Assembly: GCA_905182995.1 (NCBI GenBank) | Contig: CAJJDP010000146.1 | Span: forward strand, 188,758 to 252,757 | Length of the DNA stretch: 64,000 nt | Direction: 5' to 3' | Origin: Paramecium octaurelia | Lineage: Eukaryota > Ciliophora > Oligohymenophorea > Peniculida > Parameciidae | Shown here: positions 24,241 to 36,344 of the stretch, one piece after another | How positions within the stretch are numbered: the first letter of the stretch is position 1 | Layout of the letters: the number at the start of each line of letters is the position of its first letter | Translations under genes and position numbers: made by a program | Notes under the pieces: model-generated | The model's input: the letters and a program-made list of their open reading frames with translations, nothing else | Told to the model about the DNA's origin: nothing | Database searches by the model: none

Positions 24241-25152
24241 GATTCATATTATAAATATTATATAATACTATCTTGAAATGTAAGACTAATTCAATGGAAA
24301 TTTCTTCATCATTTCAGAATATGATAAATAAAGTAAATTATTGTATTAATCTCATGAGCACTTCAAGTATATTACTTCCTGTTGGGCTTCTTAAGATTTC
24401 AATTTCAAACATTGTCCATCCTCAAAACTTTATTAAAGTTATTGAAAATACACCCATTAAATTAAATTGCATTTATTACTATTTTTGAATTATATTATTC
24501 AATAAATGAAAATTAATTTCTTTTACACAAAAGAAGAATAAGAACATGAATATTTATAAACCTGATGTTTCAATTACCTCCTCAGAAAATCTAATCTAAG
24601 CAATCATTGATAATTTATCAGTAATTTTAGTAAATTTTTCATTCCCATATAAATCACTCAAAGCCTAATGTCTGTGATTTCAGAAGAATTTTCTATAGAT
24701 ATTTTATCAAAATTAATAATTCTCAATATATTGAATAAAAATAAACATATTCATTAAATTTAAATCTAATGCCTCGAACTAATTATGTATGATAAAGTGT
24801 TAAAATGTTCATTATAGAAGATAGTGGTCAATAAGATTAGATTTAATTTGGGAATAAGTTACATATTTTTCCAAAATGTTTAATTCAATTAATCACTTGT
24901 TATCAAAAATTTATATTTTATTATGTTTATTATTTATTATTAATTTATTTAATATAAAAATATTAATAGTTCAAGCTTTCAAATGTGCTTTACAAGTAAA
25001 AGTTGATTTTTTTTAGTATCTATATAATTAAATTAATTAAAATGAGCAATTAAAAATTTTGAAAAAATTGTGATTTTAAAAGATATTTAAAACATCAAAA
25101 TAGTAAATTAACTCAAATGCTATGATAATAAATAGTTAATATAAAATAATTT
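24241..25152. other. AT-rich intergenic region, nothing recognised
   Basis: Frequent stops in all frames. The forward frame at 24273-24488 has no start context or similarity I can see. Confidence 0.45.
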
Positions 25153-26451
25153 TCATTAATTTTCTTTAATAATCTCTTTTAATTTTTCAGTAATTTTCTC
25201 TTCATCATAAATTTTTGAAGGTTCTGAAAATTAAAGTTAATAGAAATAATACATAAATGTACAAACATAATAACCACATGCATAGCCATTGTTTTAAAAA
25301 CCAAAATCAATATTTTTTTTTACTGCTATATTTTCTAAATTTAATAATTTTTTCAATGTTAAAATTAGTTATTTATCAAATTAATAGTCAGAGGAATCAA
25401 ATAGTTAAACAGTATTATCTTCATAATCAAATAAAATAAATTGCCAATGGTAATTATTTTTATTTATAGGGAATCCTATTTTTGTATAAAATTTTTTTAT
25501 TTCAAAATTTATTTCTTAAAATTAAAGTAATTCCTATTAAAATAAATCTGACGCTTTTTTAAAATCATATGCATTTCCAAAGCTTGTGGTTAGAGTAGTG
25601 GGTAAGAATAAGATTCTCTTTATTTCCTCCCGCTCTTGTAATTATTTTGAGAAATAAGAACGTTCGCTTTCTAGATTGAGATAAAACACAAAACTATCAA
25701 TTATACTACTTGTTAACCAAAATTTTGATTTTAATATTAATTCATCTCTTTCATTTATTTATTGATTATATTTACACCAAACTTTTTTGTTCATTCTTTT
25801 AATTTATGCATTTCGGTTATTGTTAACAATTACTCCATGTTCTCTGATAATAATTCTTGACGGTGCCTAACTTTAAGACCTAAATTGTGAGGATTTAGTT
25901 TTATTTTATTCACTTTATTATTATAATTAATTTTCAATTTTCTCCTAAGGTTTTATTTGATTGGATTTCCCTAAATATTCATCACCTCTCTCGAATATAA
26001 AGTTTATAGGATTTAAACTTGCAGAAAATTACCCTTCTTAAATTAAATATTTTGGGTTTAAATTAGAATCTAGCTGTGTCAAATATCGTTTGCCTTCAAT
26101 TTTAATTCTTCCTTTTTCCATTTCCTCAAAGCTATCTTATTTACAATAAAATAATTCATTCTCCCTTAGAATAATTAAATCATATTTAGGTTTTTAATTT
26201 TCCTATTCCTTAATAATACGAAAGCTTAATTTTTCTTTGGTGCAAAGACTAATTAAATTTTATTTGGTTTTGCTTTCTAGACGAAACTGCTATTTCTATG
26301 TTCCTTATTTGTTTAAGTTTGCACAATCAATAATCTTTTACTTTTCAACTGAAGGCGGTCTAGGTTCACATAAAGGAGGTAATTATTATTTTCCCTTTTT
26401 ATGATATGAATTATTGGAGTTTCTTCCTCTCCCTTAAAACTAATCGTTCAT
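25153..26451 (-). CDS. Ulp1/SENP-like (C48) cysteine protease, catalytic residues intact
   Basis: Reverse strand, single exon, ATG at 26451 and TGA at 25153-25155, 432 aa. The C-terminal ~170 residues match the Ulp1/SENP peptidase fold. His335-Trp starts the catalytic block (N-Y-H-W-Q-F-I-L-F-D). Asp352 follows exactly 17 residues later, as in SENP1 (L-F-D-S). Gln386-x5-Cys392 (F-Q-N-N-G-Y-A-C-G-Y-Y-V-C) supplies the oxyanion glutamine and nucleophile. The first ~250 residues are Asn/Lys/Gln-rich and unlike known domains. Such enzymes mature or remove SUMO, NEDD8-type or ubiquitin. The absence of introns across 1.3 kb is unusual beside its neighbours. Forward frames over it (for example 25257-25439) are shadows. 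Confidence 0.85.
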
Positions 26452-26504
26452 TCGAGAACTGATTAATATAAAAATAATAATAGTTTAATTTAAATATACA
26501 AGCT

Positions 26505-27126
26505 GAGTATTTTAAGATATTCCCTTAAATCTATTGCTTAAAAAGGGATAGATATTGAAATTATCATTAATTCAATTATACATTTATTAACCTAGAAACA
26601 AATGCTATCTTAATGAATATTTAAATGATAGAACCAATAGAATTTCTATTAATATATTGGATGATCAATCAAATAAGGAGATGGTAGATTTTTGGTAGAT
26701 GTCTATCAAGAAAGTACAACAAATAAAGAAGAATTATAGATAAAATACTAAGAAAAGAAGTTTGTTAATTCTCGAACTATTTATGGAATATTAAACAAAT
26801 CAATCAATGAATCAATTTTAAGAAACTTTAAATGGAAATGGAGTAATATCTGAAAGGCTTTATATTTATGATATTCTAAAGTCAACAAATTTTATCACCT
26901 CAAAAATCACTAAATGCTTTAATCAATTAATTGTGACTTGGGTTGTTATAATTTCAATTTTTCAGTAGGATTTAAGTTGGAATATATAATAGAGGAACCT
27001 TAGCAAAAGATCCTAAGGAATATTTTAATTTTAAAACAAACTCATAATTTGTCGATATGGTTTTCCTTATATCTATTTTCAATAAAGTTGCAATTCTTTA
27101 TTAAATTAATCATTTTAGCATATCTG
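26505..27126 (+). CDS. Possible coding exon(s), unrecognised
   Basis: A TGA-free forward frame of about 620 nt lies between the divergent Ulp1-like gene and the ABCA gene's 3' end. It encodes a polar, plausibly helical segment (N-E-Y-L-N-D-R-T-N-R then D-F-W-Q-M-S-I-K-K-V-Q-Q). There is no in-frame ATG near its start (first at about 26681). TGA-only stops make chance open frames common in such AT-rich DNA, so this is weak. Confidence 0.3.
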
Positions 27127-27255
27127 ACAAAATTTCATAAGTAATGGTAGAATATCAACATGTAATTTAGTATTTAGAAATTATTACTGAATTGGTTGTT
27201 ATTTGACAATTAAATTTAAAATATAAAACAATCAATAATCACATAATTATAAATT

Positions 27256-30200
27256 TCAATCATCTTCATCATTACCGCAACAAGCAATTACACATTTTTT
27301 CTTCTTGAGTTCATCTTATTCAATTTGTTATTGTTAACCTGCAAAATACATGAATACGGATTCCAATGTTGCCTAATTTAGTTAAAAATCTTTAATATAT
27401 TTATATTAATTTTGGATAACTTCTAAAAAGAAGCTAAAGGCTTTAAAGAAGGAGAATCCTTATTTTTATAATTGGACAACAACTTTATAGTTATTTTCCT
27501 CCAAGATATCACACATGGGATACTCTTATTTAATTAAGGAAATCAATTGTTAGCTTTAAACATTTTACTCTAATTCTAGACTCACTCTGTATCCATCACC
27601 AAATTTTTGTTTTAAGTGTTAAGGTGTTCCAAGACAAGAAAACTGTCCATTGATTTGAATTGCAATCTTGGAACATAAATTTTCAGCCTCATCCATTGTA
27701 TGTGTAGTCAAAATAACAGCCCCATTCCTTAATTTGACTCCATTTTAAATAGCATTCCAAAGGAATCTCCTTGCAATAGCATCAACACCAGAGGAAGGTT
27801 CATCAAAGAATTACATATTAGTACCACCCATTAATGCTAATGCAACACATAATTTTCTTTTATTTCCTCCACTCAATTTGTCTGAATGAACATTCTCGTA
27901 TGCATCCAGTTACATTACTTTCATAAAGTATTCCACTGATTATATGGCATCGGTTCCATCCAAACCCTTCAAATATGCCCAGATGACCAGATGCTATTTG
28001 ACTGTCACCAATTCGAATAAGCTGTCGAATTAGGGACAGATACCAACATTTTGAAAGAGTTCTCCCTTGCCCTTTTCAATCAATTATCCCATTAATTTAA
28101 TTTCTCCAGTAGTTGGTTTGAGTCTACAAGTTATCATATTGAAAGTGGTTGACTTTCCTGCTCCATTTGGACCTAACAATCCAAATATCTAACCTGATTC
28201 CACTCCAAATGATGTACCTTTCAAAGCTTAGAAACCATTTGCATATACTTTTGAGATTCTTCTAGCAATGACTCTATCTTAACAGGATTCATTTTAAACT
28301 CTTTTGGCTTCCTAGATGACATCTCCATCTTTAGATTCGACAATGATTGGTTATTGGTTTACTGATAATAATTGTCTATGATCTATGAGAATTGCCAGTA
28401 TTAAGTAGAGTAAGGTTTGGAATATAAGTATGCAAACAAACACCCATGGGTATAAGCAAAAGAAATCAGGAACTTCAATAATTGAGGGATTATAGTTGAG
28501 ATCCAAGACTGCTATCAATCCTGATAATAATGAAACACTTGGTAACAGGAAACATAGAATCCATTTGACAATTGCTTATTTCACTAAAAGGAAACAGATC
28601 ATGCCTGGCATATAAAAAACAAAGATCATCAGTAACATCATATATTTCAAGGAGGAAAGGAATTCTGTAAATAACCATGATAATAGATATGATAAGGCTA
28701 CGTAGGTTATAAAGCAAAAGAAGAACAAAGCATATATGACTAAGTAATTAAGCTATTCCACTTAAACTGCTAGTGTTGTTAGTGAGTAAATCAAAAACAG
28801 AATTGTAACCACACCACTATCGAATGCAAAATTAGCTATCCAGTAAGGTTCGATTCTACATCCCATAACATTAAGGGCATATTTCTGCTTTTGCTATCTT
28901 TCCTATACTGGAACACTGCCAATACTAGTGGTGGATATACTCATAGCCATCACAAGTTCAATAAAAGCACAAAGGTAAATACTAAATGAGATGATATACT
29001 CTCTTAAGTAGTATGATTTAAGATCATCTTCGTCATCAATTGGTTTAATAGTGCTTTTTGTAAGGCTACCTAATAGTGGACCAACGATACAAAAGATTGA
29101 CGAAAAAAATAGTTGAACTGCTAATCTTTTACCCTTCATTCCATATAATTTCCTTAGAAAACAGGCTTTGAATTACAAAGCAAATGAGTAGACAGGATCA
29201 TTCTTAAGACAACTAGGAGGGATGATTTTCGCAAATTCATCATTAAGATTTACTTCTTATTCAAATTAATTGTTAATTTAAATTGATCCATTCATTTGAG
29301 CTTTTTTTAAGAATGCTTCCTCATCCATACCAATGTTAATGAAAGCTTCTTCTAAGGTGTTCATCAATAAATTAATTTAAATAGATTGGTCATTCTCTAG
29401 AATTTCAAATACATTCAATAAGCTGGATTTGCTGTCAAATGGAACTGAGAAGCTCACACACAAATTGGCTGTTTAGGGTTCTAAGCGAGCATCTTTGATT
29501 TAGTTTGTTATTAAGGACTTAACTTTCTCAACTTTATCTTCCCAAATCTCTATTGAATTCTTTAGATTATAAATATTCAAGTGATAACCGATACCAAAAT
29601 TCTTCTTAACAAAATCAACACTTCCCACAGTCAACAACTTCCCCTTGGCCATGATGGCAATTCTTTCAGACAAGACTTCAGCTTCATCCAGATGATGTGT
29701 TGTCAGGATTAAACATTTCCCTTCATTTTTCATTTGCAATAGAATATTCCATATTTTCCTTCTTGTAACTGGATCCATTCCTGATGTAGGTTCATCCAAG
29801 AAGATCACTTTAGACCCCCCAATCAAAGCCATAGCCAAACACAATTTCCTTTTATTTCCTCCTGACAATTAACTCGCCTGTTTTGTTTTCTCTGATGCCA
29901 ATGCACACTTTTCAACAACTTCTTCAATTTGATTCTCCAAATTCTACCCATCAAGTCCTTTGATCTTGCCATAATAAGTTAAGTGTTCAATCACTGTCAT
30001 TTTATTATACAACACATCCTTCTAAGGACAAATTCCTAAAAAGCTTCGAATGCCATCCAAATCTTCATCAGTTGAAATTCCATAATATTTAATTTGTCCA
30101 TAATCTTTCTTGATTAGACCTGTCAACAATGAAATTGCAGTTGTCTTTCCAGCTCCATTGTGTCCCAATAGACAGAGAATCTAGGATTCATATATAGATA

Positions 30201-31571
30201 GAGTCAATCCATTAACTGCCTTGGTTTCTCCAAAATATCTTTTTAAATCCTCTATTTAAACAGCTTTTTACTATATTTAGAGAAATATTGCTTACAATTC
30301 GATTCTTCATTTGCTCATGAAAAACAGCAGAACTTTCATCTTATCCATCTTACATTTCCTCATTTAAGGGCTCAACATAAGTGTGTCCAACATGATTTTT
30401 CTTCTTCTTTTAATTTTCATTCTTTACTCCTAAAAAAAACAATGGATGCTTATTTGTCCCATATTCATTAGGTACAACTTAATCTAAATATTACGCTAAT
30501 AATCCATAGAATAGGATATCAAATAGAAGTACTCCAAAATATTCTCTTTTTCCAAAATCAAAATCAACAACACCAGTAATTGATACATATGGATATACAT
30601 TGTAACAAAATGAGGGAATCAAACTCAAGATATACACCACATACGAATGTCTCAAATTAAATAAATTCATTACTATTATATGTATTCTATGGTCAAAAGT
30701 TGACTTCCCATTGACCCAAACACATTTATAACCACTGCTAAATCTGCGCCTGTTTTAGGGGTCTCGAAGATGGCAGCAATCAAATAGCACAATTACAATT
30801 GAGCCATCCCATACATTCCATAGCCTATAATGGTTTCGCCTATTGTCAGAGAATTTTTATTAATCTCATTAGCTTTCATAACTCCTGTTGGTACAACCAA
30901 AACCAAGAAAAAAAATGATACGGCGAATAATCTAACTAAGTTAGTGAGGATCCATCCAAATGAGTACGAATTAGGTTTCAAACCCATAATCTACATTTTT
31001 ACATAATGTTATTTACTTTTTAAGTTTCTTTTTATCTCTCCGATTTTTCACTTATCAATGCAGTTATCACGTTTCTAGTCAATAATAACAAACTCATTGG
31101 CAAAAATTGAGCACTACTTTGTTAAACAGCAATTTCACTACTAGATTCTTATTATCCTAATATATAATACTTGCCGAGTATAACAGGACGAAACAAATTA
31201 ATGGAGGCAAGAAATCCCCATAAACTTATTTCTCCCTCAAGTAAAGCAAAAAGTTCTTCTGGAAAACAATTTTGCATTAATTCACAATTGATCGATTCTT
31301 ACTTTATTCATTCTCCATTCTTAATTTAATTTTATTCTATAAAATCAGGAATCCATATGTCGAATTTCACTCTTTGTTTGTACAATATAGAAATTGTTTT
31401 AATTTCTAAATTTCCCTTTTCATCTGGAAATTCTCCTAATCTTAAATTAATAATCCGAATTTGCTATTTTTGAAATATTCAATTCAAGGAAAATCACTAA
31501 AATATAAAGTAATATAAAGTAACATAAATCATGATTCTTAAATACCAAAAAGCAAACCAATATATAATCAT
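27256..31571 (-). CDS. ABCA-subfamily ABC transporter, full-length (TMD-NBD-TMD-NBD)
   Basis: Reverse strand, TGA at 27256-27258. Order from the N-terminus: membrane domain 1 (about 30300-31570) with a K-I-M-G-L-K-P step typical of ABCA proteins. NBD1 (about 29500-30260) has Walker [10 protein letters not shown], signature L-S-G-G-N-K-R-K-L and Walker [12 protein letters not shown]. Membrane domain 2 is about 28300-29160. NBD2 (about 27550-28260) has [19 protein letters not shown] and F-D-E-P-S-S-G-V-D. The tail ends C-C-G-N-D-E-D-D. A 26-nt intron near 31000 is clear. The 5' end is uncertain: around 31270-31500 frames change and a TGA must be spliced out, and the ATG at 31571 is only a candidate. 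ABCA proteins move lipids across membranes. All ATP-binding motifs look functional. Confidence 0.88.
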
Positions 31572-31840
31572 CGAAGTGATTCCAATATGCTCTGTACAAG
31601 GACAAATTACATTATCTCATATACATTAAAGATATAGTATTAAATTATTAGTTATATTGGAAATCATCAATATCAATATTAAATTGTTAATTATGACTTA
31701 TTTTGCATTTGATCCAAAATAAAAATATGAATTATATCAAATTAATTAGTTAAACTAAATCGTATTTATAATTAAAGAATAACTATTGTAGTTTTTCTAT
31801 TTTAATTATATGATTGATTTATTAAATAATAAAAGTTAAT

Positions 31841-32454
31841 ATGGAGGAATTTATTGAGCATCATTAGTTATTCCCCTTGTTATTCTTCTTAAGAAAGAAT
31901 ACACAACATTTTTAGTTAGATACTTCTACATAGTATATTATTCAGTTGTGTTAAGGAGTTATGCTAACTACTTAGAAATAATTTTAAATTTCATAGTGGT
32001 TTTCTCTTTTGGATTAGGTATGCTGTAACTTTGAACGCGTTTAAACAAAGATTCTATAAATAGAGATCCTTTTGTATTTATATATATATATATAAAATAT
32101 TGAAATCATAGATCCCCTTATTGTACTCCTCCCTTACTACTTATGACCTATATTCTTGATTTGGATAATCCGATTAGTTTATACTGGCATCTCTTTGATT
32201 CGGGAAGCTTTGAGGTTTTTTTTTGGATGGAAAACTTTCTATATTTCAGAACGACGTTCTTAGCAGTAGCATAATTGATATGGAGGTAAAGTGAGGCCTA
32301 TAGTTAAATATTAAATAGAAACCTTTTTAATTTTCCAATCTTTCTAAAATACCAGTTCAACTAGTTGCTTTTTTTTATCTTGAGGCACTTTCTTGTAGGG
32401 ACGTAACTTGAGAATAGATTAAGGACTTTGTTTCATATAAGATTTCCAAATTGA
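31841..32454 (+). CDS. Unrecognised gene, exon structure unresolved
   Basis: An ATG at 31841 opens a Gln-rich frame (M-E-E-F-I-E-H-H). A second protein-like frame from about 32110 to TGA 32452-32454 contains D-N-P-I-S-L-Y-W-H-L-F-D then hydrophobic and aromatic residues. Joining them needs one or two introns around an AT repeat at about 32075-32100 that I cannot place with confidence. No domain is recognised; it could be a decayed gene. Confidence 0.3.
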
Positions 32455-34932
32455 AAAATAATAAAAATTATTAGATAAGACTTGGCTGATTTTAATTTAT
32501 AAAGAAAAATAAATCCTCTAATTTATCATTCTTCATAATAGGAACCCCAAATAACATGTTCTGTTGCTTAAGGATTTTATAAACTTTTTTGATACAATAA
32601 CATTAGAATCGACAAAGTAATCTATTTTGAATCAATCAAAAATTTGGCGAACATAAGAATTTAATAAATAGTTTGATTTTCTTTTCTTCATTCAAATTTC
32701 CAATAATTTCAATCCTCTAGATGCAATACCTTCTAATTCTAATTTCTGTCCTATTTCATTACGTCTGGTTAGATAAAAGTCTATATGGATTTGTAATAAT
32801 TAATTTATATATTTTTATTTAATAAAAACAGAACTTTTCCTACAATTACATAAACTTTTTGTATCGATGCATTTAATTGCATATAGCGTCAAGTTTTATT
32901 TTAATCAAATTTAAGTCATCAGATAATGAATTTCAAAAATATTCCACCCCAGAGGTTACTTGCTAATTTCTTAAACACCTCACAGACTGCCACAATATAT
33001 GAATTAGTCAAAGATATACAAAAAGCTCTGTGCTTTGCGAAAATTGAGTATTGAATGTAAGGATTCTGTATAACAAACTTTTACAGTTTTTCTTTCAATC
33101 TAAATTCAAACTACTATTCTCTCAATTAATTTGGGTATTCACTAGGATAAAATATTTCTGCTAGACACTTTAGTTGATTTTTGTAAGAAACTTAGCATTC
33201 CTTTGTAATTATTGAATTTAGATTTTAATAATTAAAATAAATCAGTTTATTTAAGCAAATTCAGTCTTACACAATTATTCAAATAATCTATCCTTTCAGA
33301 ATAATGGCATTCGAAGTTATAAATTTAGCCACTTTAGTTTAGATTTTCAAGTACACAGACTTAAAATTAGAATTTAAATTTATTATTTCCCAATATTTTG
33401 GACAATGATAAAAATCCTTAAAAATAATAGTATTTAGAATTAATGAGAGAAAAATTAATAGGTTTAATTTAAAATCATTCCACTCAAGTAAAATCAAACT
33501 AAAAAATAATAAATTTATAGATGAAGTATATAAGTTCTAGATGACTATTATTTGATACCAATTAAATTAAGCAAAGCAAATAATCATAGAGGTTGTGTGT
33601 GTAACTAAAATGATTCAAAAAGGCTGTAAATATAAATCAATTAAATTGAATAGAATTTGAAGCATTATTATTGATATTGGACGAAGATTTATTGAAGTAA
33701 AATGGAAAAGAGAAAGTTAAAGTTGCTAAAGAGAATATTTTTTTTTTGTGGATGTAAAAAATAAGAAGGAATGATATGAGGGTATGGGAAATGCGGGAAA
33801 TAACAACTTGGGGCTGTAATTGATGGATATTCTTGATGAATTGAAAAGAAGGAATCGACACATTTTCATTGAACATTTGGTTTAGTTTTTCACCAAAGTA
33901 TAAAATGATGAGTTGGATAAGACAACAGAGTAAGACTTTAGAGAACATTATATTGATAGTTAGTAGTAACAATAAAATGGAAAATAAATTAAATATAAAG
34001 AAAGTTGGAACCACGGTTCTATTATCATGGCAGTATATATTTTAAATAAAGAATAGGATAGTGATGTACTAGCAATAAATAGTTGTCTAAGCCATCATCA
34101 CTTATTGCTTAAGTGTTGCTGATTATATATAGTTTGATATTTTAATAAAATGATAATGAATATATATTACCATTGGTAACGGCATGGAAATAGTAGTAAT
34201 GGAGGATTGCTAAAAGGTATAATTCTTTAAAATAAATCTAACATTCTAACTTTTTGATATTTTTTGTTGTTCCTTCTATTCTTCCCACAAGTTTTGTTAT
34301 TTAAGTTTACTTTATAGTTAGACCTATTTTATGAATGGAAGCAAATTAATCTATAATTTAATGAGGCATATTCAAATGCAATGCAAATTACGGCTTAATT
34401 ATGCGGAGAAACTTTAAAGTGTTGTGATATGACATAATGAAATTTTGGCATTCTGTTTTTTGAAAGCAGCATGTAAATTGAGAAATTACCCTATCAATTA
34501 CAATGGAGTTATTAATATGAGAGAGTAGAGGTTATTTGGGATGTGTGAAATGGACTGATGATTTTGAAGAGTGAGGTAAATGAGGTGGGGAGGCGTAAAT
34601 GAGGATAAGGGATGGGAAAGGAATTATTGAGTTTTGGGATGGAAGAAACGATTTAAAAGAGCCAATTAAGCTTATCTTTAATTTGGAAACGAAATTATGG
34701 AGCTTTTTTGATATAAATATAATAATATTTGAGATGATATTAATGGGAATTGAAAATATTACGTTAATGATTTATTATTTGATTGTTTCTGTTTAGAGTT
34801 GCATGGTTGTAGATAGTGTTTGTACCTATGTATGTAATTAGAAATTAAAGATTGGAATAAAGTATAATTTGTCATTTCTTAGTATTAAATGTGATATTGA
34901 GTTTGATTTATGTAATATTTTTAAAAAAAGAA
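32455..34932. other. Region with reverse-strand coding-like fragments, no closed gene
   Basis: On the reverse strand TGA-free pieces appear. About 32919-33200 includes K-H-R-A-F-C-I-S-L-T. About 33200-33450 includes I-Y-N-F-E-C-H-Y-S-E-R in another frame. About 32560-32760 includes R-R-N-E-I-G-Q-K-L-E-L. They may be exons of one gene or remains of a broken one. A hydrophobic reverse frame at 33637-34014 lacks an ATG. The forward frame at 34599-34796 continues through TAG to 34998 in the ciliate code but has no recognisable features. Confidence 0.35.
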
Positions 34933-36260
34933 ATGATTACATCCGAGATTAGTGCTGCATCCAACTAGATGAAAAGCAGAGTCAATTAGGAAGGCATTTA
35001 TGAGGTTTGTTCTAAATTATTAACTAAAAAGTGTAAATATGTTTGGAAGGCTGAAGAGGTTGAGAAACTGAACGAACAGTACGATTGTTATCAAGGAAAT
35101 TGGAAATCGATAAGCAATTCTTTGAACGGGCCAAACCCACTTGAGTGTATGATGAAATGGTAATCATTACATCCAGAAAATGTAATATTTTGTAATTTGA
35201 TTTAAGACACTTTAAAGACAATTGTGGTCCCAAGAGGAGGATGAATAATTAAAGGAATTGGTGTAGAAGTATGGGAAAAAATGGAGCAAGATATGCTCAA
35301 TTATGAATTGGAGAACTGGAAAACAAGTTAGAGAACGTTATCTAAATCAACTCTAGGGACATATTAATAATGAGAAATGGACTGATGAGGAGGATAAAAT
35401 AATTTTGAGACTATACAAGAAGTTTGGAACTAAGTGGAGTTATATCTCCACTTTTTTAAAAGGTCGTCCTGTAATATCCTTTACTTATTAATTAGGAAAA
35501 TATGGTTAAAAATAGATTTTATGCCAACCTAAAAAGAAAGTATCAATCTGATCTTGAGGAATCTGATGAAGATGACCATCAGGAAGATTCTTAAGATTCA
35601 TTAAATATTACAAAATATAAAAAGAAAAAGAAAAACAAATAATATAAATTTATAAATAGTTCTATTAAAATAAAGAAATCCTAACTAAAGACTTTGAAAT
35701 TGAATGTGGCTGATAGAATGACTCGATCTAAAGCCAAGTAATGTCAATCGATTAATGTGAAACAAGAAAATATAGACGTGGATGAAAAAAAGAACCAAGT
35801 ATCCTAGTAAGTATTTGTAAAGGAAGAGCTGATTAGAAATGAAAACGAATAGAAGAACAATTAAGAATTGTTGCATCAACAGTTCGAATATTAAAGCTAA
35901 GCCTTCTAAAAATTTATAATGGAATATGGATAGCTTGGAATAAATTAATAATAATAATTATTATTGGGAGCGAACTAATAATAGGAATAATTGAGAATCA
36001 ATTAATAAGAATAATAATTTATTTGTAATTCAAATCAACCTGGTATTCAATTTAATCCATAATTATGTCCAAACTGTTTGGGATGTTCGAATACCATGGG
36101 GTAATTGTACTCATTAGCAGATATTAATCATTTATTTAAAATGTTTTAGTATCAGATGTTTATCCAATGTTAACCGAAACTAGAAACAACTAGTACAGTC
36201 AACATGTTGTAAAATCAAAGTTAACCAAATAAGCAATATAATAACTTTATATTGCAGTGA
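34933..36260 (+). CDS. MYB-domain DNA-binding protein, three-repeat (3R) type
   Basis: ATG at 34933, two 25-nt introns (35182-35206, 35471-35495), TGA at 36258-36260, 425 aa in frame. Repeat 1 is divergent (about 35-80, W-K-A-E-E-V-E-K-L ... G-N-W-K-S-I). Repeat 2 (about 88-133) reads L-W-S-Q-E-E-D-E-Q-L ... K-K-W-S-K-I-C ... R-E-R-Y. Repeat 3 (about 139-184) reads K-W-T-D-E-E-D-K-I-I ... T-K-W-S-Y-I-S ... V-K-N-R-F-Y. The conserved Trp spacing is present in repeats 2 and 3. A short acidic stretch, a basic K-Y-K-K-K-K-K-N-K patch (probable nuclear signal) and a long Gln-rich tail follow, largely encoded by TAA/TAG. Likely a transcription factor of the c-MYB/MYB3R kind. Confidence 0.92.
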
Positions 36261-36344
36261 CATTTGATTTTTGGAACCAACAAAGCCAATGAAAATGTTA
36301 AACATAATATTATCAAATAATTTAGTTGAAAACATAATACAATA

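Noticed and set aside
32070..32100. Alternating TA tract as a possible origin or telomere-linked repeat
   Set aside because: It is only about 20 bp and such runs are expected at this base composition; no telomeric repeat is present.
33637..34014. 125-aa hydrophobic reverse ORF resembling a membrane protein
   Set aside because: It starts at GTG with no ATG and has no recognisable family; poly-Phe/Ile/Leu frames arise easily opposite A-rich DNA.
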